From Tahibacter sp042701255 (lineage in GTDB: Bacteria; Pseudomonadota; Gammaproteobacteria; Xanthomonadales; Rhodanobacteraceae): DNA of 64,000 nucleotides. The stretch is from assembly GCF_042701255.1 (NCBI RefSeq), contig NZ_CP170554.1:744001-808000 (forward strand). The letters are read 5' to 3'. Below, one piece after another: positions 36,130 through 45,008 of this stretch. A program made the translations under genes and the position numbers. A model generated the notes under the pieces. That model was not told where the DNA came from, did no database searches, and saw nothing but the letters and a program-made list of their open reading frames with translations. Every line of letters starts with the position of its first letter. Position 1 is the stretch's first letter.

Positions 36130-36415
36130 GAAACGACTCCTGAGCGGGATGGAAGGGCGAGGACGCCGAAGGTTTTCGGCATGGATGCCATTCCAGCCCA
36201 CGGCCGGGGCCGCCGCGCGCCGGAATCAGGGCCGGCTGCGGACGGATTGTGGCGGGATGCGGGCAGACGATCGCTGGCGTTGCACTGCCGCGGGTTTCCT
36301 GGAAAACCGGGCGCGGTTTCACGGTCGTTCCGTTGCCGGAACTTGCTCAACGAGCGGCACGCTGTTGCGGTTCGTCTCCGGCTCACCTCTGCCTATGCAC
36401 CCTCATCGCCGCGCA

Positions 36416-36534
36416 GTTCGGCCGCAGGTTGTGGTGAGCGCAGCGAACTGCAGCGCCTCCGTCTCCGAGTCAGCCGCGTAGGTTCGGCCTTAGGTTGTAG
36501 TGAGCGCAGCGAACTGCAGCGCCGCGGTCTCCGA
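36416..36534. repeat. Two tandem copies of a 53-bp repeat
   Basis: Copies begin at 36416 and 36482 (offset 66 bp) and share GTTCGGCC, GGTTGT-GTGAGCGCAGCGAACTGCAGCGCC in outline, and GTCTCCGA, with only a few mismatches. The core GTGAGCGCAGCGAACTGC is partly self-complementary. It lies between the SPFH start and the XRE regulator stop. It resembles short dispersed repeats (REP-like), but copies elsewhere are needed to confirm that. Confidence 0.7.
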
Positions 36535-36563
36535 CGAAGGCGGCGCCAGCGGGTCTCGCCGCT

Positions 36564-37394
36564 TCAATCGCCCGCGGTTCCCGCAAGCTCGCGACAGCGC
36601 TGCGCCGTCGCCTCGTCGACCGGGAAGCAGCATTCGATATGCAGCTCTTCGATGGTCACGTCGCGCGGCGTGCCGAAGGTCGTGATCGTCGAGAAGAAAT
36701 GCAGCTCGGCCGCGCCGCGGCGCAGCCGCGTCGTCAGCAGCGGTGTCGCGCCGCCGTCGGCATCGCGCCGGCGCCAGCGCGAAGGCACGCCGGGATACGC
36801 CAGCACTTCGGCCAGCAGCGCGCGCGCCGTCTCGTCGCCGGGCGCGGCAGCGACCAGGCTGTGCAGATGGTCGATGAGGCTGCCGGCCACTTCTTCCCAG
36901 TTCGCGACCGCGGCGCGCAGGTCGTCCGGATCGAAGAACTGACGCAGCATGTTGGCGTGGCGGCTGTCGCGGCCGCCGAGTACGAAACGGTTGACGCGCA
37001 CGGCCGCCGCATTCGCCGCGAGCACGTCCCAATGCCGGTTCAGCAGGAAGGCCGGATACGGCTCCTGCTGCGCGAGTATCGCTTCGATCGCACGGCGCAC
37101 CTGGGCCAGCGCCGGCGTCGCCAGGGCCGACTCCGGATACCGCGGCGCGAAACCCGCGGCAACCAGCAGCGCGTTGCGTTCGCGCAGCGGCACTTCCAGC
37201 GCATCGGCCAAACGCAGCACGAGTTCGCGGCTGGCCTGGGCCTTGCCGTTCTCCACGCAGCTCAGATGACGCGCGGAAATGTTCGCGTCGAGCGCGAGGT
37301 CGAGCTGGCTGCGGCGGCGCGTCGCGCGCCATTCGCGCAGCAGCCGGCCCAGCGGCGCGACGGTATCGGGCGCGGTCGAAGCTGGTGATGGCAC
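36564..37394 (-). CDS. XRE-family regulator with MmyB-like ligand-binding domain
   Basis: This 276-residue regulator has an N-terminal helix-turn-helix at about residues 10-70 (LLREWRATRRRSQLDLALDANISARHLSCVENGKA in outline). The C-terminal MmyB-like domain, roughly 100-260, is marked by PYPAFLLNRHWDVLAANAAA and FFSTITTFGTPRDVTIEELHIECCFP, and resembles a PAS-like ligand pocket. Family members usually repress a neighbouring oxidoreductase gene and themselves. The GTG start at 37394 has AGGA upstream. A perfect palindrome lies 54 nt upstream at 37448-37466. Confidence 0.88.
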   Translation of the reverse strand: MPSPASTAPDTVAPLGRLLREWRATRRRSQLDLALDANISARHLSCVENGKAQASRELVLRLADALEVPLRERNALLVAAGFAPRYPESALATPALAQVRRAIEAILAQQEPYPAFLLNRHWDVLAANAAAVRVNRFVLGGRDSRHANMLRQFFDPDDLRAAVANWEEVAGSLIDHLHSLVAAAPGDETARALLAEVLAYPGVPSRWRRRDADGGATPLLTTRLRRGAAELHFFSTITTFGTPRDVTIEELHIECCFPVDEATAQRCRELAGTAGD

Positions 37395-37447
37395 GGCGGT
37401 TCCTCGTCGGCGGAGCACCGATGCTAAGCGTCGCGTCGTCGCAGGAA

Positions 37448-37466
37448 CATGACCTCGCAGGTCATG
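37448..37466. promoter_or_regulatory. Palindromic operator candidate for the XRE/MmyB regulator
   Basis: CATGACCT-CGC-AGGTCATG is a perfect 8+8-bp palindrome with a 3-bp centre, located 54 nt before the regulator's start. Size, symmetry and position fit a dimeric autorepressor site. The rest of the gap to 37753 shows no gene. Confidence 0.55.
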
Positions 37467-37752
37467 ACGGCGACTACGCGGGTCGGTCGCGCTTCGCCGG
37501 CCTTGTAACGAATCCGCGTTGCAGTGATGCGCGGCCTCTACGGCCACCAGTGCAATGGTATTGGCGCGGTGAACCTGACGATCACCATGCCGCTGTCGGG
37601 AGCCTGTCCGGAAGTTCCGTCTTCCATCCGCGACTCGCCTTTCGCGCGGTGCGATGACGCAAGCGAGCCGCGCCGTGTTTCAGTCGATCATGGCTTGATG
37701 CAGCAGCGGCGGTCTGCGCATGATCGGGCAGTCCCGCCGCGACCGATGCCGC

Positions 37753-38112
37753 ATGTCCCCGTCTTCGCCTGATACGCCCACGACGCCGCACGACCGCCTG
37801 CTGCCGGCCATCGGCATGACGAACGTGCTCGTCGTCGCCGTGGCCGCGCTGGTCTTCGTACCGAAGTTCAAGCTCGTGTTCGACGGTTTCGGCGGCGACT
37901 TGCCGCAGGCGACCTTGATGATGCTCGCGACCTACCGTGCCTGGGGCCTGGCCGCGCTGCTCGTGCCGGCGGTCTGGCTGCTGTGGCCGGACCGGCAGGC
38001 GCGCGGCGTGGCCGCGCTGCTCACCGGCATCGCGACGGCGCTCGCGCTGACCGGCTTCGGCTTGTGGGCCTGCTATTCCCCGATCTTCCTGCTGGCCGAG
38101 CGCGTGGGCTGA
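37753..38112 (+). CDS. Small integral membrane protein of unknown function
   Basis: The 119-residue protein has three hydrophobic segments (VLVVAVAALVFVPKF, WGLAALLVPAVWLLW, GVAALLTGIATALALTGFGLWACY in outline). The stretch FVPKFKLVFDGFGGDLPQATL resembles the periplasmic loop of GspF/PilC-like proteins, but the protein is far too short to be one. A function cannot be given. No good ribosome site is visible; an upstream ATG at 37720 is possible but less likely. Confidence 0.6.
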   Translation: MSPSSPDTPTTPHDRLLPAIGMTNVLVVAVAALVFVPKFKLVFDGFGGDLPQATLMMLATYRAWGLAALLVPAVWLLWPDRQARGVAALLTGIATALALTGFGLWACYSPIFLLAERVG

Positions 38113-38126
38113 AGCCCGGCCGGCGT

Positions 38127-38153
38127 GGTCCGGGCAGCAAGCCTGCCCGGACC
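38127..38153. terminator. Perfect bidirectional hairpin between convergent genes
   Basis: GGTCCGGGCAG pairs with CTGCCCGGACC over 11 bp around CAAGC, 15 nt after one gene and 13 nt after the opposing small gene. It probably terminates transcription from both sides, although the T-run is weak. Confidence 0.65.
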
Positions 38154-38165
38154 GTCATTGCTGCC

Positions 38166-38330
38166 TCAGCGATTGCGGTCGCTCGGCATGCGGCTCTGAC
38201 CCTGCTGCGGCTTCTGTTCCTGCGGCCGGCCCTGAGTCTGCTGCTGGTGCTTCTGGTCCGGATTCTGCGTGGCGTTGCGATCCGGGTTCTGCTGCTGGGG
38301 TTTCTGCGTATTCGGATTCTGCGTGGGCAT
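38166..38330 (-). CDS. Small Gln/Asn/Pro-rich protein
   Basis: A 54-residue frame begins MPTQNPNTQKPQQQNPDRN and ends SRMPSDRNR. It is dominated by Gln, Asn and Pro and contains no hydrophobic segment, so it is probably intrinsically disordered. GGAG lies about 8 nt before the ATG, and the gene is closed by the hairpin at 38127-38153. The composition is far from what GC-rich random frames give (they favour Arg/Ala/Gly), which supports real coding. No function is known. Confidence 0.6.
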   Translation of the reverse strand: MPTQNPNTQKPQQQNPDRNATQNPDQKHQQQTQGRPQEQKPQQGQSRMPSDRNR

Positions 38331-38520
38331 CTTTCACTCCAGGGGACGCGCCGGCGATATCGGCGCCCGTCCTGCTCAGCAACCCCTGTGCCAGGGCCGG
38401 AAATCGCGATGCCGCGCGGATCTGCGCGCTAGGGCATCGCACGGCACCTGTAATGCGTTCCGCCGTTTGCAAATCCTTCTGCACGGATGACAGCGGTCTC
38501 GACGGAAGCGTGCCGGATCA

Positions 38521-39199
38521 TCACGGCGCCTGTGTTTCGCATCGATCCAGATAACTGCCGACCAGGCGGCGCGCCTCTGCCGGCGCCCGGTCGCCCGACC
38601 ACACGAGTGTTTTGGTCACTCCATTCACGGTGATCGCCAGGGTGTAGTCCTCATATCCGCCCTCCATCAGGTCGAATGTCTCCGGCGAAGCCAGCAGCAC
38701 CCGGCTGTCGGCAAGTTCCTGACGCAGGGCCGCCGCTTGTTGCGGCGTGAGGGTGGCGGTATCGAGCTGGCATTGACGATAGTCCTGCCTCGCGTTGGGC
38801 AGCACGGCGCCGCGACGGCGGTGGGCACGGACACGGATCTCGCTGGTCGGCGTCATCCTGAACTGGACTTCCGGTTTCGCACCGACGTCGGCGCGAAGTA
38901 CCACCTTGCCTTCGGCCATCTCGTGCAGGGCCACGCGTCCGACGACGGGACCGGGAGTGGTGAAGGTGCCGGTGCCCGGCGTGTCCGGCGCGGACGACGT
39001 CAGCTTGAGCCTGTCCTGCGTGATCGTTTCGCCTTCGCGGATGCGCTGCACGACGGCGACGACGGACGTGTGGCCGGGCGGATCCGCCGGTCCGGCGCCG
39101 ACCGCCGATATGGCTGCCAGGCCGAGAGCGAGCGCGAAGGTGCTGCAGAGCCGGCCGAGGGCGGCGCGCTGGCGCGATGGTGGTAACGATCGGATTCAT
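38521..39199 (-). CDS. Secreted protein of unknown function; start uncertain, possible frameshift
   Basis: The solid part runs from GTG 39051 (residues QRIREGETITQDRLKLTSS onward, 176 aa, ending SYLDRCETQAP) and contains a beta-rich domain with paired cysteines. Upstream in the same frame is a perfect-looking signal peptide (LCSTFALALGLAAISAVGAGP), but that frame lacks a start codon. The neighbouring frame has ATG at 39199. Removing one G of GGG 39159-39161 would join the two and give a secreted protein of about 225 residues. The domain is not recognised. Confidence 0.55.
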
Positions 39200-39532
39200 G
39201 CGCAGCGATGCCCTGATTCGAAAAGAGTACGTAGTCCGGCTCAGCGTGCCTGCGGCAGCCGAGCGGCCGGTGTCGGCGTTGCAGCAGTATCAACTCAGGC
39301 CGGCATGCATTCCGTACAGGCCCCGCCGCTTTTCGTGTCGGGGCGGGCAGGGTCCGGTTCCGGTGCGTGCTCGCTGTTGCCTCATCCGTCCCGGCTGCGC
39401 CGGAACGGCCGTGTGCGAGCCGACCCGGAGCAGCGGTCCGCCGGGATCGACGATTGCTGACAGTTTTCCCGCTCGAATTTCGCCAAGCAGGCGGAGGGCC
39501 CGTCGTCCAGCGGCCCACCCAAGGGGTTGCTC
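39200..39532. other. Intergenic stretch without a convincing gene
   Basis: About 330 nt between two divergent genes for secreted proteins. Both promoters must lie here; no strong -35/-10 pair or repeat stands out, and short frames look like shadows. Confidence 0.4.
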
Positions 39533-40126
39533 ATGCAGTCGGTCTCGCGCCCGCGCCGGATACTCGCCGGCGTTTTTGCTGTTCTGATGGTCGCCGGCGG
39601 CGCCGGAGCCGCGCCGTTCGCATTCGTGCCGAAGTCGGGGACAGGCAAGATCGCCAAGATCGATCTCGCGACCGGCACGACCGTCGCCGACATCGTGGTG
39701 CCGGGAGGGCCGCTCGCCTCGACGGTCAGCCACAACGGCCAGCGCGTCTACGCGGTGCTGCAGTCGGCCGGCAAGGTGGCCGTGATCGACACGGCCAGCA
39801 CCTCGCTGGTCACGACCATCACGGTCGGGTCGTCACCCTGGAGCGCGACCCTGTCGCCGGACGACAGCCGCCTCTACGTGATGAACAACTCGTCGGCCAC
39901 GATCAGCGTCATCGATACGGCGACCAACACGGTCATCGCGACGATGCCGGTCGCTTCGCAGCCGGATCAGCTCGCGATCTCGCCGGACGGCACGCGCGGC
40001 TATCTGACGGCCTCGCCGAACACGGTGCAGGTGCTCGACTCGCCCGGCCCCGCAGCAGGCTGCCTGCCGCGACGGCGAATGCAGCAAGGCCTTCTATCAG
40101 GGACGCAAAATCGGCCGCAACGTTGA
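39533..40126 (+). CDS. YVTN-type beta-propeller protein, probably truncated
   Basis: After a signal peptide (ILAGVFAVLMVAGGAGAAP), about three 40-residue propeller blades follow, each ending in patterns such as KIAKIDLATGTTVADI, KVAVIDTASTSLVTTI and TISVIDTATNTVIATM. Full family members have seven blades and more than 300 residues; this one has 197 and its last 30 residues (after VQVLDS) lose all propeller character and become Arg-rich. It therefore looks like the 5' part of a broken gene. Neither other frame downstream restores blades, so a deletion rather than a simple frameshift is likely. Confidence 0.65.
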   Translation: MQSVSRPRRILAGVFAVLMVAGGAGAAPFAFVPKSGTGKIAKIDLATGTTVADIVVPGGPLASTVSHNGQRVYAVLQSAGKVAVIDTASTSLVTTITVGSSPWSATLSPDDSRLYVMNNSSATISVIDTATNTVIATMPVASQPDQLAISPDGTRGYLTASPNTVQVLDSPGPAAGCLPRRRMQQGLLSGTQNRPQR

Positions 40127-40278
40127 CGATCGTTGGGTTGTCGCGATCGAGATCTGATACGCCGCGCTCGCACGGCAACTCCCAGGCATATAGGCTCTCA
40201 TGCACGGGTTCCGGGACGCCGAAGTCCTGAATGTCCAGGCTCGGCCGCTCCCGCTGAGTCGTCCCGGAGGAGCCCACA

Positions 40279-41268
40279 ATGAAAACCAGATTCCTCGGCC
40301 GCAGCGGCTTGGCCGTGTCGGAAATCGGTCTCGGCTGCATGGGCCTGAGCCACGCCTATGGTCCCGCGACCGACCGCCGCGCCGCCATCGGGCTCATCCG
40401 AAATGCCGTGGATCGCGGCGTCACCTTCTTCGACACCGCAGAAATCTACGGTCCGTTCGCGAATGAGGAAATCATCGGTGAAGCGCTGGAACCCGTGCGT
40501 GATCGCGTCGTCATCGCCACCAAGTTCGGTTTCGACACCACGAGCCCCGATACGCGAGATCAGCTCAACAGCCGGCCTGAACACATTCGCGCCGTCACCG
40601 AAGCCTCGCTGAAACGCCTGCGTACCGACGTCATCGGCTTGTTCTATCAGCATCGCGTCGACCCACAGGTGCCGATCGAAGACGTTGCCGGCACGGTTGG
40701 CGATCTCATTGCCGAAGGCAAGGTGCGCCACTTCGGCCTGTCGGAAGCCGGTGCGAACACGATCCGCCGAGCCCATGCTGTCCAACCCGTTGCCGCGCTG
40801 CAGAGCGAATACTCGTTGTGGTGGCGCGAACCCGAACAGGAAATTCTGCTGACAGTGGAAGAGCTCGGCATTGGCTTCGTGCCTTTCAGTCCTTTGGGCC
40901 GCGGCTTCCTGACCGGAACAATTGACGAAAACACCACTTTCGACAGCAACGACTTCCGCAACAAGGTGCCGCGATTTGCCGCCGAAGCACGCAAGCGGAA
41001 TCAGGTGCTCGTCGACAGACTCGGCGTCATCGCCGATCGAAAAGGCGCGACGCGCGCGCAGATCGCGATTGCCTGGCTGCTCGCGCAGAAACCGTGGATC
41101 GTGCCCATTCCGGGAACGACCAAGCTTCAGCGGTTGGAGGAGAACCTCGGTGCCGCGGTCGTCGAACTGTCCGCAGCTGATCTGAGCGAGATCGCCGATG
41201 CGCTTCGTGGCATCACGATCGCGGGCGCTCGCTATTCGGAGGAGTTGCTGCGGCGCGTGGGGCGATGA
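40279..41268 (+). CDS. Aldo/keto reductase
   Basis: This 329-residue NADPH-dependent oxidoreductase has the TIM-barrel signature. The catalytic tetrad is visible as Asp in FFDTAEIYG, Tyr in AEIYGP, Lys in IATKFGF and His in LFYQHRVD. The cofactor region IPGTTKLQRLEENLGA near the C-terminus binds NADPH. It is closest in pattern to the AKR11/AKR13 group acting on small aldehydes and ketones; the physiological substrate is unknown. GAGGAG precedes the ATG. Confidence 0.92.
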   Translation: MKTRFLGRSGLAVSEIGLGCMGLSHAYGPATDRRAAIGLIRNAVDRGVTFFDTAEIYGPFANEEIIGEALEPVRDRVVIATKFGFDTTSPDTRDQLNSRPEHIRAVTEASLKRLRTDVIGLFYQHRVDPQVPIEDVAGTVGDLIAEGKVRHFGLSEAGANTIRRAHAVQPVAALQSEYSLWWREPEQEILLTVEELGIGFVPFSPLGRGFLTGTIDENTTFDSNDFRNKVPRFAAEARKRNQVLVDRLGVIADRKGATRAQIAIAWLLAQKPWIVPIPGTTKLQRLEENLGAAVVELSAADLSEIADALRGITIAGARYSEELLRRVGR

Positions 41269-41560
41269 GTCATTGCGAAAGTGCACAGGTGCTGCCGACA
41301 CGCAGCAAGGCATCCGTGTTCCCGCCCGTTTCCGGACTTGCTGTCCCGGAACGGGCTTCTGGCACCCTCACGCTCGAACACGGATTGCCGTGGTTCATCG
41401 TCGATGGGAGGGGCGTCTCCGATTCGGCGTAAGAGCCAGGGTTCGATTTGGATATCAGGCTGCGAAAGCAACGCGCCTGCGCAGCTGAAGGGTGTTGATC
41501 TCGAGCTGCGCAATGCCGGTTGCTTCGTTCATCACGCCGAATCGCCGGTCTTCGGTCGGC

Positions 41561-44062
41561 TTACTCGCCGTCCGCGAGCGGGTCGAAATCGTTCTCGAAA
41601 ATTCGCTCCAACGGCGCAACGACGATGACGGAGAGATCGGCACTGGAGGTGCCCATGGCGGCATGGAGCGTTGCGAAGCCCGGCTTCAGCGCACGTATTT
41701 TTCCATTGACCGGGTCGACGTTGGTCACTGTCGGCTCCGTGCTCGTCAACACCGCCGTGCCGTACGCATCGAACATCGCGTCGGTGCCGGCGATCAGAGG
41801 TACCCGGACACGTGCACCCGCTTCCAGTTCGACGTGATCGGTCACGAACCGGAGCGGTGCGACCGCCGTGTTTATCGCAATGTCTGACGAAACCGCGAAA
41901 TAGCGGTCGCCCCCGCACAGGCCGACCACGCTCGCGCGCGACGGCCCTGTGGTGCGCGGCGTAAACGTGACCTGGAACGGTGCTGCGTTCGCGTAGCCGA
42001 ACGGCTGACGCGCCGGCCACCACCATGCGCGTTCGAGCGCGCAGCCCGAGGGCGAACGCAGGGTGATCGTTGCCGGCGAGAATTGCCGGAAAGTCGGCAG
42101 GCTGGCGACGGTGGTGAATGTCGGCGTGATCCGCGTGCGCTGCGCAAAGATTGCCGTGTAGATGTCGTTGGCGCCCGTCACGGCGACGCGCGACGCGCGT
42201 TGCGGCACCGGCGGACACGTCGTCCCGGCGAGAACGCAGACGACGCGCGAGGTGACGTCATCGCTTTCCATTTCTTCCGTATTTCCCGTGATATCGGTGC
42301 GGCCGAACAGCAGGGTCGTGTGGATGTGATCGGAGAACACCACGCTCTCGCCGCGTGCTGTCTGCGATGCGACGGATACGATGCTGTCATGTGATGTCCC
42401 GAGCAGCGCATCGAGGGTGTCGCCGCTGCCGCTCATGAACGACAGCACGTTGAGCATCGCCTCCGCGGTCGAGAAGGAAGCATCGCCGGCGATGGCGTAG
42501 AGCGGCCGCCGTGCGAGCGCCGCATCGGCTCGCGCGAGGTCCGCGCTGCCCGGTGTCAGTGCCGCCAGCGCAGGACCCGCGCGCATGCCGCGGCGGGCGA
42601 GGTATTCGTACGGATTGAACAGCGTCAGCAGTGACTCGGTGCCGCACTCGGCCATCGCGATGGGCAGCCAGCGGGTCGCGTTGCTTTGCGTCGCGAGCTG
42701 CGTGCAGGTCGGGGAACGATCGATATCGAGGCTGAGCATCCACGGCGCGAGCGCGCTGCCGCGCATCGGCGTGCCGATCGTAACGAGTCGGGCGATGCGC
42801 GGGTCGCCCGCCTGGCGTACGTCCTCGTACAGTGCGCCTGCGAGGCCGCCCATGCTGTGGCCTACGATGTTAACGCTGTCGGTCGCGATTCCGCCCACAC
42901 GCGCGCCACTGGCCGCCTCGCGTGCCTGGCTTACGATCGCGGCCAGCGTGGCGGGATGGGCGAACGACTCGGCATTGGTGTCGCGGTAGTCCACCGGCAC
43001 AACGTTGGCGATGGCCGGCAGGTGTTCGCGCAGGAATTCCTCCATGTGCAGCAGAGCTCCGGCATCCGACCAGAGGCCGTGTACGAGCACCACGGGAGGC
43101 ACGTGCAGCGCGAGGTCGAGCCTCGAAGCAGGCACGCCGCTCTGCGAAGCGGTAAACGTCAGCTTGGGGGACGATGTGGAGCCGGTATGCGCCGGGGCGT
43201 TGTAGCGCCAGCGATGCCGGTAGCCGCTGGTGGCGCCCTCAGTGCCGAGATAGACGAAAGTGCCGATGTCGGTCGATGCATCGCTGCGCGTCACCGTAAG
43301 GGTCGGCTGCGGAGCCAGCTGCGGGGTCACCCAGCTCAGATCGAGGTTCTCGAATCCCGCCACGACGCCGGCGACTTTGCCCGGAACGTGAGGGTCGGCT
43401 GCGGAAAGCTGACCGGCGTCGCACACCACGAACCCCAGGAAATCCAGTTCCATGGCACGCCAGAGGCGCGGCTCTACCCGCGTCGAATAGATGTCGACAC
43501 CCACTTCGCGATCACCCAGGAAACGCCGCTTGACGTATTCGATGCCGTCGTTGGTCATCTGCATCGTGTCGAAGCGGAACAGCTGGCGCCGCGATTCCGT
43601 TGTTTCCTCTCTCAGCTCCGGCTGGCATCCCGACGCCGATATAGTGCTGGTGGAAATAACGTGCGGTTCATCCCAGCCCATGGCGAAACGACCGTCCGGG
43701 CTCGCTGTCCGATAGGTCGTCATGCCGGTTGCGACGTACGTGCTCGGCGCGTGGATGCGCAGTTGCCCGGCCGTCGCGCAGAGCGCCGGGATCGAGTAAC
43801 CACCGTAGGCCTGGAGGTCGTCGATACCGAACGCATGGGAAAGATCCCACTCGCTGAGGACTTCGCGGCTCTCGTGGCAGCTGGGCGGAGTTCCCCAGAA
43901 GCGGATGCGCCAGCCCGATGTATGTATCGTGACATCGGAACCGTCCACAACGCGCGTCCTGTACGCGCCGTCCTGCCACTGCGCTTGCGCTGTTTTCGTC
44001 GATGGGGACAGGGCCGCGATCAGCGCTACCCCCCAGGCAGCCATCCATTTCCCATGCAACAT
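41561..44062 (-). CDS. Large secreted alpha/beta hydrolase (lipase-like) with IFxNxFD tail
   Basis: The 833-residue protein starts with a signal peptide (MLHGKWMAAWGVALIAAL). An N-terminal beta domain follows. The catalytic alpha/beta-hydrolase domain begins VVLVHGLWSDAGALLHMEEFL, with the nucleophile in VGHSMGGLAGALYED. A C-terminal Ig-like or adhesin-like beta region follows, ending ERIFENDFDPLADGE. The PGAP1/lipase-type nucleophile elbow suggests esterase or lipase action outside the cell. The terminal IFxNxFD pattern recurs at the ends of secreted xanthomonad proteins and may be a sorting signal; that is inference. The ATG at 44062 starts the signal peptide; the open frame upstream is unrelated. 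Confidence 0.78.
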   Translation of the reverse strand: MLHGKWMAAWGVALIAALSPSTKTAQAQWQDGAYRTRVVDGSDVTIHTSGWRIRFWGTPPSCHESREVLSEWDLSHAFGIDDLQAYGGYSIPALCATAGQLRIHAPSTYVATGMTTYRTASPDGRFAMGWDEPHVISTSTISASGCQPELREETTESRRQLFRFDTMQMTNDGIEYVKRRFLGDREVGVDIYSTRVEPRLWRAMELDFLGFVVCDAGQLSAADPHVPGKVAGVVAGFENLDLSWVTPQLAPQPTLTVTRSDASTDIGTFVYLGTEGATSGYRHRWRYNAPAHTGSTSSPKLTFTASQSGVPASRLDLALHVPPVVLVHGLWSDAGALLHMEEFLREHLPAIANVVPVDYRDTNAESFAHPATLAAIVSQAREAASGARVGGIATDSVNIVGHSMGGLAGALYEDVRQAGDPRIARLVTIGTPMRGSALAPWMLSLDIDRSPTCTQLATQSNATRWLPIAMAECGTESLLTLFNPYEYLARRGMRAGPALAALTPGSADLARADAALARRPLYAIAGDASFSTAEAMLNVLSFMSGSGDTLDALLGTSHDSIVSVASQTARGESVVFSDHIHTTLLFGRTDITGNTEEMESDDVTSRVVCVLAGTTCPPVPQRASRVAVTGANDIYTAIFAQRTRITPTFTTVASLPTFRQFSPATITLRSPSGCALERAWWWPARQPFGYANAAPFQVTFTPRTTGPSRASVVGLCGGDRYFAVSSDIAINTAVAPLRFVTDHVELEAGARVRVPLIAGTDAMFDAYGTAVLTSTEPTVTNVDPVNGKIRALKPGFATLHAAMGTSSADLSVIVVAPLERIFENDFDPLADGE

Positions 44063-44958
44063 GCGTCGCTCCGGCGCGTCGGGTTGAGTCCCCACCATTG
44101 ACTGCCGGGATGACGCCCATCCTCGCACCCGTCTGTCGGGTTTCGAACCGTCCGCGAAGATCACGTCGCCCTCGCCGAGGGGCAACACTGCGAAGCCGTC
44201 TTTCTCCAGGTCCTCCACGTACGGCGCGTGACGCCAAGCGATACGACCGCGAGCCGGAGATATCAGGCATCGGCGCGGAGGATTCCGGCCGCGACGCCAA
44301 GGGGTCTTTCATCTGCCTGCATCGGCAGAAGCTCGCACAGGCCCGGGTAAGGCGGAGGGGCGCCACGCCGTAGTGTCGCTTGAACAGCTCCGGTGGCTGT
44401 CTGGGCGGCTTGCGCTAAAGCTGATCTCGTCACCGATGCAGCGAGCGGAAGCCCTGGGCCTCGCGCTGCCGCGGCTCTGCTGGCGCATCAGGCGTCTTCG
44501 AGAACCAGGTCGTCGGCCCACTCGACGAGCATCTGGATCTGTATCGGATGCTGAAGTGGGTAGCCGACGAACTGGGCGATGAGGTCAGCTTCAAGCGCAC
44601 CGATCTCGGGCTCTTCGATCTCGACATTACCCGGCGATGCTGGTGATCCGCTTCCTCGCGATAGATCCGAGGTTCGCCGTCGTCGCGAGCGAGCTCTCCC
44701 GGTACCGACACTCGACTCGGCCGCCTTCCTTGGTTCGCCGCGTGACCGCTCGGTCTCGTGGGAGGAGCTGCGCGGCCGTCAGCCTAGTCTTCCACCGCCT
44801 TCGCACCTTGCCACTGGAACGCCAGAGTTTGTTTTCAATACGAACTTCGGCGTTATGCCCATGCTGTTGGGCAGCGAGGGCGAGTTAGTGCAGCAGGAAA
44901 GCCGAAGTTTGTGTGGAACGCCCGTTCGTCCACACAGACTTCCGCCCTATTGATGACA
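44063..44958. other. Decayed DNA at the left edge of the defence island
   Basis: Nearly 900 nt hold no intact gene. Minus-strand codons before 44218 read VEDLEKDGFAVLPLGEGDV, and plus-strand codons near 44500-44640 read LDLYRMLKWVADELGDE; both look protein-like but are broken by stops and shifts, so they are probably gene remnants of unknown identity. Hairpin-forming GAGTTTGT/GAACTTCGGCGTT elements lie at 44820-44860 and a related inverted repeat at 44914-44945, just before the IS3-family element. Confidence 0.5.
44817..44856. repeat. Imperfect inverted repeat related to one at the far end of the island
   Basis: AACGCC...GTTTG faces CGAACTTCGGCGTT about 10 nt away. It matches in pattern (not exactly) the perfect inverted repeat at 56354-56390. 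The two lie outside the IS3 element and restriction operon on either side. Confidence 0.4.
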
Positions 44959-45008
44959 TGAACCGCCCCGCCTTTCCCGGAGGCTCTTTCCCTTGAGAGG
45001 ATAGAGCG

